NCBI RefSeq assembly: GCF_014649335.1
Contig: NZ_BMSV01000007.1
Span: 106,677 to 170,676, forward strand
DNA length: 64,000 nucleotides
Direction: 5' to 3'
Origin: Streptomyces roseolilacinus
GTDB lineage: Bacteria > Actinomycetota > Actinomycetes > Streptomycetales > Streptomycetaceae
Within the stretch, counting starts at the first letter, position 1; the number at the start of each line of letters is the position of its first letter. The translations under genes and the position numbers were made by a program. A model generated the notes under the pieces. It saw only the letters and a program-made list of their open reading frames with translations, made no database searches and was not told where the DNA came from. This document shows, in pieces, positions 1 through 7,650 of the stretch.

Positions 1-56
1 CCCCCGCGCGGCTCACCGCCCGGGGCCGCGCCGCCGGAGCGCGACGTACCCCGTGC

Positions 57-94
57 GTAATACACCGGGACCCCGGCCGTAACACACGCGCCGC
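57..94 (+). promoter_or_regulatory. Possible GlnR-type nitrogen control site upstream of nitrate reductase
   Basis: Two near-identical elements, CGTAATACAC and CGTAACACAC, begin at 56 and 78, exactly 22 bp apart. With the pentamer GGACC between them (68-72), the spacing fits the actinobacterial GlnR pattern gTnAC-n6-GaAAC-n6-gTnAC-n6-GaAAC; the last half-site (90-94) is poor. Spacing is seen directly, assignment to GlnR is inference. The site ends only 12 bp before the ATG, so the transcript would have a very short or no leader. Confidence 0.45.
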
Positions 95-106
95 ACGCTC
101 GGTGGC

Positions 107-2188
107 ATGCTCGCCACCGCCACCACCTCCACGCACTGCCCGTACTGCGCCCTGCAGTGCGGAATGAACCTCCGGCCCGCCGAGGGCGGCGGGGTCGACG
201 TCGTGGAGCGCACGGACTTCCCCGTCAACCGGGGCGCCCTGTGCGGCAAGGGACGTACCGCACCCGCCGTGCTCTCCTCCCGGGTCAGGCTGACCGGGCC
301 GCTGATCCGGCGCCACGCCGCGGGCGGGCTGGAACCGGCCACCTGGGAGGAGGCACTGCGCGCCGTCGCCGACGGGCTGCGGCGCACCCGCGCCGCGCAC
401 GGGCCCGACGGGGTCGGGGTGTTCGGCGGCGGCGGGCTCACCAACGAGAAGGCGTACACGCTCGGCAAGTTCGCCCGGCTCGTCCTCGGCACCTCCCAGA
501 TCGACTACAACGGCCGCTTCTGCATGTCGTCCGCCGCGGCGGCCCACACCAGGGCGTTCGGCCTCGACCGGGGCCTGCCGTTCCCGCTGGAGGACCTCCC
601 GCGCACCGGCTGCGTCATCCTGGTCGGCTCCAACCTGGCCGAGACGATGCCGCCGGCGCTGCGGTACCTGACCGAGCTGAGGGAGAACGGCGGCAGGCTC
701 GTCGTCGTCGACCCGCGCCGCACCCGCACCGCCGAACAGGCCGACCTGCACCTCGCGCCCCGCCCCGGCACCGACCTCGCCCTCGCGCTCGGCCTGCTCC
801 ACCTGGTGGTCGCCGAGGGGCGCGTCGACGAGGAGTTCGTCGAGAGCCGCACGACCGGGTGGGCCGGTGCCCGCGCCGCCGCCATGTCCCACTGGCCGGC
901 GCTCGTCGAGCGCATCACGGGCGTGCCGGTGCCGCAGCTGCGCGAGGCCGTCGCGATGTTCTGCGACGCGCCCAGCGGCATGGTCCTCACCGCGCGCGGC
1001 CCCGAGCAGCAGTCCAAGGGCACCGACACCGTCGGCGCCTGGATCAACCTGTGCCTGGCCACCGGCCGCGCCGGCCGCCCCCTGTCCGGGTACGGCTGCC
1101 TCACCGGCCAGGGCAACGGCCAGGGCGGCCGCGAGCACGGCCAGAAGGCCGACCAGCTGCCCGGCTACCGCAAGCTGGACGACCCCGCGGCCCGCGCCCA
1201 CGTCGCCGGAGTGTGGGGCGTCGACCCGGACACCCTGCCCGGCCCCGGGCGCAGCGCCTACGAACTGCTCGACGCGCTCGGCCGGGACGTCAGGGCGCTG
1301 CTGCTGATGGGGTCCAACCCGGTCGTCTCCGCGCCGCGCGCCGCGCACGTCGAGGAGCGGCTGAGGTCCCTGGACTTCCTCGCCGTCGCCGACGTGGTGC
1401 TCTCCGAGACGGCCGCCCTCGCGGACGTCGTCCTGCCCGTCACGCAGTGGGCGGAGGAGACCGGGACCACCACCAGCCTGGAGGGCCGGGTCCTGCTCCG
1501 CCGCCGGGCGATCAGCCCGCCCGAGGGGGTCCGCAGCGACCTGGAGGTGCTGCACGGCCTCGCGGAGCTGCTCGGCTGGGAGAAGGGCTTCCCGACCGAC
1601 CCCGAGGAGGTCTTCGACGAGCTGCGCCGCGCCTCCGCGGGCGGCATCGCCGACTACGCGGGCATCAGCTACCGGCGCATCATCGAGGAGGACGGCGTCT
1701 TCTGGCCGTGCCCCGACCCCGGCCACCCCGGTACGCCCCGGCTGTTCCTCGACCGGTTCGCCACCCCGGACGGCCGGGCCCGGTTCGTCCCGGTCACGCA
1801 CCGGGCGTCCGCCGAGGAGACCGACGAGGAGTACCCGGTCGTCCTGACGACGGGCCGCGTCGTCTCCCAGTACCAGTCGGGCGCCCAGACCCGGCGGGTC
1901 GAGGAGCTGAACGCCGCCGCCCCCGGGCCGTTCGTGGAGCTGCACCCGCGGCTCGCGGAGCGGGTCGGCGTCGCGGAGGGCGACCCGGTCGCGGTCGTGT
2001 CGCGGCGCGGGCGGGCGGTCGCCCCGGCCCGCATCACCACGGCGATCCGGCCCGACACGGTGTTCATGCCGTTCCACTGGCCGGGCGAGGGCCGCGCCAA
2101 CACGCTCACCAACCCGGCGCTCGACCCGACGTCGAAGATGCCCGAGTTCAAGGTGTGCGCGGTACGCCTCGAAGCGGCCGGCGGCTGA
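107..2188 (+). CDS. nasA: Assimilatory nitrate reductase catalytic subunit (molybdopterin oxidoreductase)
   Basis: 693 aa. Reduces nitrate to nitrite in the cytoplasm using a Mo-bis-MGD cofactor and one N-terminal [4Fe-4S] cluster. Cluster ligands are visible as C11-x2-C14-x3-C18 and C46 (LCGKG). The central molybdopterin domain includes NGRFCMSS and LVGSNLAE, and a C-terminal dinucleotide-binding domain carries TTGRVVSQYQSG and PFHWPGEG. No twin-arginine signal and no second C-terminal iron-sulfur domain, which fits the assimilatory rather than respiratory type. The ATG at 107 sits just before the cysteine motif, so a later start is unlikely. Its last 41 bp overlap the end of the convergent gene. 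A possible GlnR site precedes it, and a siroheme-synthesis-type gene lies 2 kb away. Formate dehydrogenase-like activity is the main alternative, but I favour nitrate reductase from the sequence and context. Confidence 0.85.
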   Translation: MLATATTSTHCPYCALQCGMNLRPAEGGGVDVVERTDFPVNRGALCGKGRTAPAVLSSRVRLTGPLIRRHAAGGLEPATWEEALRAVADGLRRTRAAHGPDGVGVFGGGGLTNEKAYTLGKFARLVLGTSQIDYNGRFCMSSAAAAHTRAFGLDRGLPFPLEDLPRTGCVILVGSNLAETMPPALRYLTELRENGGRLVVVDPRRTRTAEQADLHLAPRPGTDLALALGLLHLVVAEGRVDEEFVESRTTGWAGARAAAMSHWPALVERITGVPVPQLREAVAMFCDAPSGMVLTARGPEQQSKGTDTVGAWINLCLATGRAGRPLSGYGCLTGQGNGQGGREHGQKADQLPGYRKLDDPAARAHVAGVWGVDPDTLPGPGRSAYELLDALGRDVRALLLMGSNPVVSAPRAAHVEERLRSLDFLAVADVVLSETAALADVVLPVTQWAEETGTTTSLEGRVLLRRRAISPPEGVRSDLEVLHGLAELLGWEKGFPTDPEEVFDELRRASAGGIADYAGISYRRIIEEDGVFWPCPDPGHPGTPRLFLDRFATPDGRARFVPVTHRASAEETDEEYPVVLTTGRVVSQYQSGAQTRRVEELNAAAPGPFVELHPRLAERVGVAEGDPVAVVSRRGRAVAPARITTAIRPDTVFMPFHWPGEGRANTLTNPALDPTSKMPEFKVCAVRLEAAGG

Positions 2189-2585
2189 GCCAGTCGCCGC
2201 CCGGTATCCGCGGCCCCGGCACGGCGCGCGCCGCCGCCACGTACACCCACGCCGGCACCGGGGCCCCGTCCCGCACGCGGACCACGTCGCAGCGCCGGCG
2301 CTCGTACAGGTTCCGCGGGTGGCCGGGGCCGTGGTACTCCTCCAGCAGGTCCAGGGAGGCCAGCAGCCCGCCGTACGCGCCCGGCGCGGCGTGCACGAGG
2401 TCCCCGGCGACGTGGCCGGTGCCGCCGCGCACCGCGTACGGGTAGCCGGGCCCGTCGTGGAGGACGGCGCCCGGCAGCCGCGCCGGCTCCTCGGCGGCGG
2501 TGCGGCCCCGGAGGAACAGGGCGTGGTTGGGCTCGCCGGGCCGCAGCGTCCCGTACACGAAGAACGGCAGCTCGCCGGCGGTCAT
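2148..2585 (-). CDS. Gamma-glutamylcyclotransferase-like (AIG2/GGCT) protein
   Basis: 145 aa, the usual length for the small GGCT-like fold. The family signature FVYGTLRPGEPNH appears at residues 8-20, followed by GAVLHDGPGYPYAV and a late DLLEEYHGPG segment that contains the likely catalytic acid. Family members release 5-oxoproline from gamma-glutamyl amino acids or remove gamma-glutamylamines; the substrate here cannot be read from sequence. The ATG at 2585 overlaps the stop of the upstream cutA-like gene in an ATGA arrangement, indicating translational coupling. The 3' end overlaps the nitrate reductase gene on the other strand by 41 bp. Confidence 0.75.
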   Translation of the reverse strand: MTAGELPFFVYGTLRPGEPNHALFLRGRTAAEEPARLPGAVLHDGPGYPYAVRGGTGHVAGDLVHAAPGAYGGLLASLDLLEEYHGPGHPRNLYERRRCDVVRVRDGAPVPAWVYVAAARAVPGPRIPGGDWLSRRPLRGVPRTP

Positions 2586-2902
2586 CCGGCCGTCTCCCGC
2601 TCCACCCACGCCAGGTAGTCGGCGCCGCCCCGCACCACGGGCGTGGCGACGATCTCCGGCGTCGCGTAGTCGTGGTGGCGGCGGATGTGCTCCTCCAGCG
2701 CGTCGTACCGCGCGGCGGCCGTCTTGAACAGCACCTGCCACTCCTGCGCGGTCTCGACGGCGCCCTCCCAGCGGTAGACGGACGTCACCGGCCCGGAGAC
2801 CTGCGCGCACGCGGCGAGGCGCGCCTCCACCGCGCCCCGCGCCAGCGCCTCGGCCTTCGCCGCGCCGTCGGTGGTGGTCAGTACGGTCAGAACCTGCGTC
2901 AC
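2582..2902 (-). CDS. cutA: Divalent-cation tolerance protein CutA
   Basis: 106 aa from the GTG at 2902 (VTQVLTVLTTTD). A longer version from 2950 adds a basic, unconserved 16-residue extension and is disfavoured. Family landmarks are the first beta strand with TTTD, RLAACAQV with the conserved cysteine at about residue 33, TSVYRWEG, and the C-terminal WVERETAG. CutA forms stable trimers and is linked to copper or other divalent metal tolerance, but its physiological role is unclear. It is first in a two-gene unit with the GGCT-like gene, overlapping by 4 bp. Confidence 0.85.
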   Translation of the reverse strand: MTQVLTVLTTTDGAAKAEALARGAVEARLAACAQVSGPVTSVYRWEGAVETAQEWQVLFKTAAARYDALEEHIRRHHDYATPEIVATPVVRGGADYLAWVERETAG

Positions 2903-2977
2903 GCTCGCGCACCTCCGGGTGGGACACCGCCGTCGCCACCAGGATGGCACCCGCGCCCCGGCGCGCGGGCCCGCCCG

Positions 2978-3790
2978 TCAGGGGCGGGGGTGCAGGGGCA
3001 CCGGCGGCCGGTCCAGGCGGACGCCGAAGTGCTCGCGGTACGCGGCGAGCAGCTCCGCGTCGTCGGCGAGCGGGCGCTCCGTACGCCGGCCGTCCTCGGT
3101 GGTGACGAGCCGCCGGCCGCTGAGCGTGAGGCGGCCCCGCGCGGTGAGGAGCGAGCAGACCGGCGAGCGGGTGAAGTGCGACCGGGGCGAGGTGCGGTGC
3201 CACCAGGCGCCCGCCGCGAAGTCGGACAGCGCGCGCGGCCGCCGCTCCAGCCGGTACTGGGGCCTGCCGTCCCGCACCACGTCGAGGTCGCCGTCCGCCC
3301 CGGGCCCCTCGCACTCCACGATCCGGAACACCCCCGACGGGTCCTTCTGGTCGCCCCGTTCGCCGAGGTCGATCGGGAAGTGGCTGTGGTCGCCGAAGCC
3401 CACGTCGGTCAGCCAGGCCCGGCCGTCGCCGTCGGCCGCCCGGACCCGCAGCGCGAGGTGGTCGTAGGGGATGCCGGGGCGGCCGTCCTTGTCGTACACG
3501 CGGGCCTGGAGCAGGTCCACCTCGTACCCGAGGGACCGCAGCAGCGCCGCGAAGGCGCCGTTCAACTCGTAGCAGAATCCGCCGCGCAGGCCGTCCACGA
3601 TCTTCCCGACGAGCGCCTCCTCCTCCAGGACGACGTCCTCGCCGAGGTGGATCGAGAGGTTCTCGAACGGCACGGTCGTCAGGTGCCGCAGCTGCAGGTC
3701 GTGCAGCGCGTCCTCGGTGGGGCGGGAGGGCCGGTCGGCGCCGATGCGGCGCAGGTACGCGTCGACGCGTTCGGGTGACAGGGTCTCCAT
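2978..3790 (-). CDS. nat: Arylamine N-acetyltransferase
   Basis: 270 aa, normal for bacterial NAT. It transfers an acetyl group from acetyl-CoA to arylamines, hydrazines or, in clusters, amide-forming substrates. The Cys-His-Asp triad is visible: Cys in RGGFCYELNGAF (about residue 73), His in PYDHLALRV (about 113) and Asp in WLTDVGFGD (about 130). VPFENLSIHLG near residues 39-49 is also family-typical. The ATG at 3790 gives METLSPERVDAYLRRIG, the expected N-terminus; longer readings add low-complexity sequence. It stands alone, divergent from the chelatase-like gene. Confidence 0.9.
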   Translation of the reverse strand: METLSPERVDAYLRRIGADRPSRPTEDALHDLQLRHLTTVPFENLSIHLGEDVVLEEEALVGKIVDGLRGGFCYELNGAFAALLRSLGYEVDLLQARVYDKDGRPGIPYDHLALRVRAADGDGRAWLTDVGFGDHSHFPIDLGERGDQKDPSGVFRIVECEGPGADGDLDVVRDGRPQYRLERRPRALSDFAAGAWWHRTSPRSHFTRSPVCSLLTARGRLTLSGRRLVTTEDGRRTERPLADDAELLAAYREHFGVRLDRPPVPLHPRP

Positions 3791-4110
3791 GTCCCCAGTC
3801 TCGCAGGCCCGTCTGGGCAGCCGCCCCGGGGAGGGCGGGCGCGGCGCCCCCGGCGCCCGGCCGGCCGGGGCCCGCACGGCGGCCCGGCGGGGGCGGCGCC
3901 GGGCAGCGCGCCGAGCGACCGCGCGGCGACGAAGCCGGGCAGCGAGGCGGGCGCGATCCCGGTGGCCGCGCCGCCGCCCGCTGACACCCGCCCCGCCCGC
4001 CGGGTGAGCCGACGCCAAAGCACCCGTCACCGCCGCGCAACACCGCGGCAATCTCCGCGCGCCAGGATCGGCACACGATCCCCACCCCCGACGGAACGCG
4101 CAGGCCGCCC
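3791..4110. other. Divergent intergenic region with a possible GlnR half-site
   Basis: 320 bp with no credible gene; open frames here are GC-rich artefacts. Near the chelatase-like gene, GTCAC (4026-4030), GCAAC (4037-4041) and GCAAT (4048-4052) are spaced exactly 11 bp apart. This resembles the gTnAC-n6-GaAAC core of GlnR sites and would link the downstream gene to nitrogen control. The match is partial. Confidence 0.35.
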
Positions 4111-4863
4111 ATGAGCACACCCACCCTGGTCGCCGTCGCCCACGGCAGCCGAGACCCCCGGGCCCTGCCCGCGGTGGCCGCGCTGCTCGACGAGGTCCGC
4201 GGGCTCCGCCCCGGCCTGCCCGTCCGGCTCGGCCACGTCGAACTCGACGAACCCCTGCTCACCGACACCCTCGACGACCTCCCCGCCGGCGGCGACGCGA
4301 TCCTCGTGCCGCTCCTCTTCGGCCGCGGCCACCACGTCAAACACGACCTGCCGCGGGCCGCCGCGGCCGCCGCCCCCCGCGTGCGCGTCCGTGTCGCGGC
4401 CCCCCTCGGACCCCACCCGCTCCTCGCCGAGGCCCTCCACGACCGGCTCGCCGAGGCCGGCTGGCGCCCCGGCCCCCGCACGAGCCGCACCGCCGGCGTC
4501 GTCCTCGCCGCCGCCGGCTCCCGCGACCCCGAGTCCACCGCCGGCACCCGCCGCCTCGCGGCGCTCCTCGGCGAACGCCTCGGCGGAGTGCCCGTCGTCC
4601 CCGCCTACGCCTCCGCCGCGTCCCCCACCGTCCCCGAGGCCGTCCGGGAGCTCGCCGCCCGCGGCCGCACCCGGATCGCCGTCGCCTCCTGCTTCACCGC
4701 CCCCGGCCTCTTCGCCACCCGCAGCGCCGCCGCCGCGCCCTGGATCGCCGCCGCCCCCCTCGGCCCGCACCCCGCGCTGGCCCGGCTCGTCCTGCACCGC
4801 TACGACGAGGCCCTCACCCGCCGCGCCGCGGCCCCGGCGCCCCGCGCGTACGCCCCCGCCTGA
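4111..4863 (+). CDS. Sirohydrochlorin chelatase-like (CbiX/SirB family) protein
   Basis: 250 aa, consistent with two tandem CbiX half-domains. The first begins VAVAHGSRDPRALP, with the metal-binding His at residue 11, and continues with VPLLFGRGHHVKHDLP. The second begins VVLAAAGSRDPEST and lacks the His, as is common in fused actinobacterial forms. The predicted role is inserting iron (or cobalt) into sirohydrochlorin for siroheme. Siroheme is required by assimilatory nitrite reductase, so placement near nitrate reductase makes functional sense although the two are not in one operon. Confidence 0.75.
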   Translation: MSTPTLVAVAHGSRDPRALPAVAALLDEVRGLRPGLPVRLGHVELDEPLLTDTLDDLPAGGDAILVPLLFGRGHHVKHDLPRAAAAAAPRVRVRVAAPLGPHPLLAEALHDRLAEAGWRPGPRTSRTAGVVLAAAGSRDPESTAGTRRLAALLGERLGGVPVVPAYASAASPTVPEAVRELAARGRTRIAVASCFTAPGLFATRSAAAAPWIAAAPLGPHPALARLVLHRYDEALTRRAAAPAPRAYAPA

Positions 4864-4896
4864 CGCGGCGCACGCTTCACCGTCACCCCGGGCGGT

Positions 4897-4902
4897 TACC
4901 TT
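4897..4902 (+). promoter_or_regulatory. -10 hexamer TACCTT, leaderless dgt start
   Basis: TACCTT ends 6 nt before the ATG at 4909 and there is no Shine-Dalgarno sequence. This placement predicts transcription starting at the start codon. A weak TTCACC lies at 4876-4881. Confidence 0.45.
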
Positions 4903-4908
4903 CACTGC

Positions 4909-6222
4909 ATGAACGGCACGGCAGGCACGACCCCCCAGGACAGCGCGTACGACGCGGCGGCCACCGAACGCTGGGCCGCCGAGCCCGACAAGCGCCCCGG
5001 CCGCACCGCCTTCCAGCGCGACCGGGCGCGCGTCCTGCACTCCTCCGCCCTGCGCCGCCTCGCCGGCAAGACCCAGGTCGTCACCCCCGGCACGAGGAGC
5101 CCCGCCTGGGACGCCAGCCCCCGCACCCGGCTCACCCACTCCCTCGAATGCGCCCAGGTCGGCCGCGAACTGGGCGCCGCGCTCGGCTGCGACCCCGACC
5201 TCGTCGAAGCCGCCTGCCTCTCCCACGACATGGGCCACCCGCCGTTCGGGCACAACGGCGAGCAGGCCCTCAACGAGTTCGCCGAGGACTGCGGGGGCTT
5301 CGAGGGCAACGCCCAGTCGCTGCGCCTGCTCACCCGCATCGAACCCAAGCGGTTCGTCCCCGACCCCGCCACCGGCGACCTCGTCAGCGTCGGCCTCAAC
5401 CTCACCCGCGCCGCCCTCGACGCCGCCACCAAGTACCCGTGGCCGCGCGGCGCCCACCCCACCGACCCGCACTCCCCGAAGTTCGGCGTGTACGAGGACG
5501 ACCTGCCCGTCTTCACCTGGGCCCGCCGGGGCGCCCCCGCCGGCCGCACCTGCTTCGAGGCCCAGGTCATGGACTGGTCCGACGACGTCGCCTACTCGGT
5601 GCACGACTTCGAGGACGGCCTCCACGCCGGACACGTCGACCCCAACCTCCTCCTCGCCGAACCGGAGCGCGCCGACATCTGGCGCGTCGCCGTCGGCCGC
5701 TACGTGCCGGCCGACACCGACCCGCAGGAGCTCGCCGACGCCCTCGACCGGCTCGTCGACCAGGAGTGGTGGCCGCACGGCTACGACGGCACCGCCCTCG
5801 CCCAGGCCCGCCTCAAGGACGCCACCAGCCAGCTCATCGGCCGCTTCTGCCTCGCCGCCGAGGGCGCCACCCGCCAGGCGTACGGCTCCGGCCGCCTCAC
5901 CCGGTACGGCGCCCGGCTCGTCGTCCCCCGCGAGACCCGCAACGAGTGCGCCGTCCTCAAGGCCGTCGCCGACCGGTACGTGATGCAGCGCGCCGAGCAG
6001 GAGGCCCTCCGCGCCGACCAGCGCGTCGTCATCGCCGAACTGGCCGACGCGCTGGTGCGGCGCGCCCCCGACGGCCTCGACCCGCAGTTCCGCGCCCTGT
6101 TCGACGCCGCGCCCGACGACCGGGCCCGCAAGCGGGTCGTCGTCGACCAGATCGCCTCCCTCACCGACGCCGCCGCCCGCGCCCTCCACGCGCGCCTGGC
6201 CGCCCCCCGCCGCACCCGGTAG
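4909..6222 (+). CDS. dgt: Deoxyguanosinetriphosphate triphosphohydrolase-like protein
   Basis: 437 aa, HD-domain dNTPase that hydrolyses dGTP to deoxyguanosine and triphosphate and so tunes dNTP pools. Metal-binding HD residues are seen in RTRLTHSLECAQVGRELG (His about residue 71), LSHDMGHPPFGHNGE (His-Asp about 104-105) and MDWSDDVAYSVHDFEDG (Asp). The N-terminal RTAFQRDRARVLHSSALRRLAGKTQV segment is typical of the actinobacterial group. It stands directly upstream of the reductase gene and close to dnaG, consistent with a DNA-replication neighbourhood. Confidence 0.93.
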   Translation: MNGTAGTTPQDSAYDAAATERWAAEPDKRPGRTAFQRDRARVLHSSALRRLAGKTQVVTPGTRSPAWDASPRTRLTHSLECAQVGRELGAALGCDPDLVEAACLSHDMGHPPFGHNGEQALNEFAEDCGGFEGNAQSLRLLTRIEPKRFVPDPATGDLVSVGLNLTRAALDAATKYPWPRGAHPTDPHSPKFGVYEDDLPVFTWARRGAPAGRTCFEAQVMDWSDDVAYSVHDFEDGLHAGHVDPNLLLAEPERADIWRVAVGRYVPADTDPQELADALDRLVDQEWWPHGYDGTALAQARLKDATSQLIGRFCLAAEGATRQAYGSGRLTRYGARLVVPRETRNECAVLKAVADRYVMQRAEQEALRADQRVVIAELADALVRRAPDGLDPQFRALFDAAPDDRARKRVVVDQIASLTDAAARALHARLAAPRRTR

Positions 6223-6337
6223 GCCCTCCTCCGCGCCCCCGCACGGCGCGGGGCCCTCCCCGGGCACCCGACCGGACGGCGGCGCGCGGCGTAGCGTGGA
6301 CACGGACGCACCGCGCATCCCGGGTAGGAGGCGACAC

Positions 6338-7615
6338 GTGGTCGACACGGACGAGACCTTCGTCATCGTGGGCGGGGGACTGGCCGGTGCCAGGGCGGCG
6401 GAGACCCTGCGCGCCGAGGGGTTCCCCGGACGGGTGGTCCTCGTCGGCGACGAACCCGACCACCCCTACGAACGCCCCCCGCTGTCCAAGGGCTACCTGT
6501 CCGGCAGGGAGGCGCGCGACGGCGTCTTCGTCCACGAACCCGCCTGGTACGCCCGCTCCGGCGTTGAGCTCCACCTCGGCCGGCCCGCCACCGCCGTCGA
6601 CCGCGACCGGCGGACGGTCCGCCTCGCCGACGGCACCACGCTCCCCTACGACAGGCTGCTCCTCGCCACCGGCGCCGAACCGCGCCGCCTCGACGTCCCC
6701 GGCACCGACCTCGCCGGCGTCCACCACCTGCGCCGCCTCGGCGACGCCGACCGCCTCCGGGGCGCCCTCGCCGCCCTCGGCCGCGACAACGGCCACCTGG
6801 TCGTCGCCGGCGCCGGCTGGATCGGCCTGGAGGTCGCCGCCGCCGCCCGCGGCTACGGCGCCGAGGTCACCGTCGTCGAACCGGAGGCCACCCCGCTCCA
6901 CCAGGCCGTCGGCCCCGAGCTGGGCCAGATCCTCACCGAGCTGCACGCCGACCACGGCGTCCGCTTCCGGTTCGGCACCCGCCTCTCCGAGATCGTCGGC
7001 CAGGACGGCGCGGTCCTCGCCGCCCGCACCGACGACGGCGACGAGCACCCCGCGCACGCCGTGCTCGCCGCGGTCGGCGCCGTGCCCCGCACCGAGCTCG
7101 CCGAGGCCGCCGGGCTCGCCCTCGCCGACCGCGCCCACGGCGGCGGCATCGCCGTCGACGCCTCGCTGCGCACCTCCGACCCGTACATCCACGCCGCCGG
7201 CGACGTCGCCGCCGCGCACCACCCCCTCCTCGGCGTCCGGCTGCGCGTGGAGCACTGGGCCAACGCCCTGGACGGCGGCCCGGCCGCCGCCCGCGCCATG
7301 CTCGGCCGGGCCGTGTCGTACGACCGGCTGCCCTCCTTCTTCTCCGACCAGTACGACCTCGGCCTGGAGTACTCCGGCTGGGCGCCGCCCGGCTCGTACG
7401 ACCAGGTGGTGCTGCGCGGCGACGCCGGCAGGCGCCGGTTCGTCGCGTTCTGGCTGAAGGACCGCCGGGTCCTGGCCGGGATGAGCGTGAACGTGGGGGA
7501 GGTCACGGGGCCGGTGCAGGACCTGGTCCGCGCGGGCGCGGCGGGCGCGGCCGTGGACACGGAGGCCCTGGCGGACCCGTCGGTCCCGCTGCCCTCCCTG
7601 CTGCCGGGAGCGTAG
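6338..7615 (+). CDS. FAD-dependent pyridine nucleotide-disulfide-type oxidoreductase (ferredoxin reductase-like)
   Basis: 425 aa. Starts at the GTG at 6338, which has TAGGAGG (6325-6331) six bases upstream; an in-frame GTG at 6296 is inside the likely promoter (TAGCGT at 6292-6297). Two Rossmann motifs are visible: GGGLAGARAAE for FAD near residue 11 and GAGWIGLEVAAAA for NAD(P)H near 150. The AAGDVAAAHHP segment contacts flavin, and a C-terminal reductase domain carries SFFSDQYDLGLEYSGWA. Members pass electrons from NAD(P)H to ferredoxins, rubredoxins or Rieske proteins. It could in principle feed nitrate or nitrite reductase, but nothing in the sequence proves the partner. Confidence 0.85.
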   Translation: MVDTDETFVIVGGGLAGARAAETLRAEGFPGRVVLVGDEPDHPYERPPLSKGYLSGREARDGVFVHEPAWYARSGVELHLGRPATAVDRDRRTVRLADGTTLPYDRLLLATGAEPRRLDVPGTDLAGVHHLRRLGDADRLRGALAALGRDNGHLVVAGAGWIGLEVAAAARGYGAEVTVVEPEATPLHQAVGPELGQILTELHADHGVRFRFGTRLSEIVGQDGAVLAARTDDGDEHPAHAVLAAVGAVPRTELAEAAGLALADRAHGGGIAVDASLRTSDPYIHAAGDVAAAHHPLLGVRLRVEHWANALDGGPAAARAMLGRAVSYDRLPSFFSDQYDLGLEYSGWAPPGSYDQVVLRGDAGRRRFVAFWLKDRRVLAGMSVNVGEVTGPVQDLVRAGAAGAAVDTEALADPSVPLPSLLPGA

Positions 7616-7638
7616 TCCGGGAGCGCGCCCCGCCCCCG

Positions 7639-7644
7639 TAGAAT
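7639..7644 (+). promoter_or_regulatory. -10 hexamer TAGAAT, leaderless dnaG start
   Basis: TAGAAT lies 6 nt before the GTG at 7651, with no ribosome binding site between, predicting a leaderless dnaG mRNA. Confidence 0.5.
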
Positions 7645-7650
7645 CTCTGC

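Noticed and set aside
13..492. Open frame opposite the start of nitrate reductase
   Set aside because: Low-complexity Ser/Pro/Arg composition and full overlap with a well supported gene.
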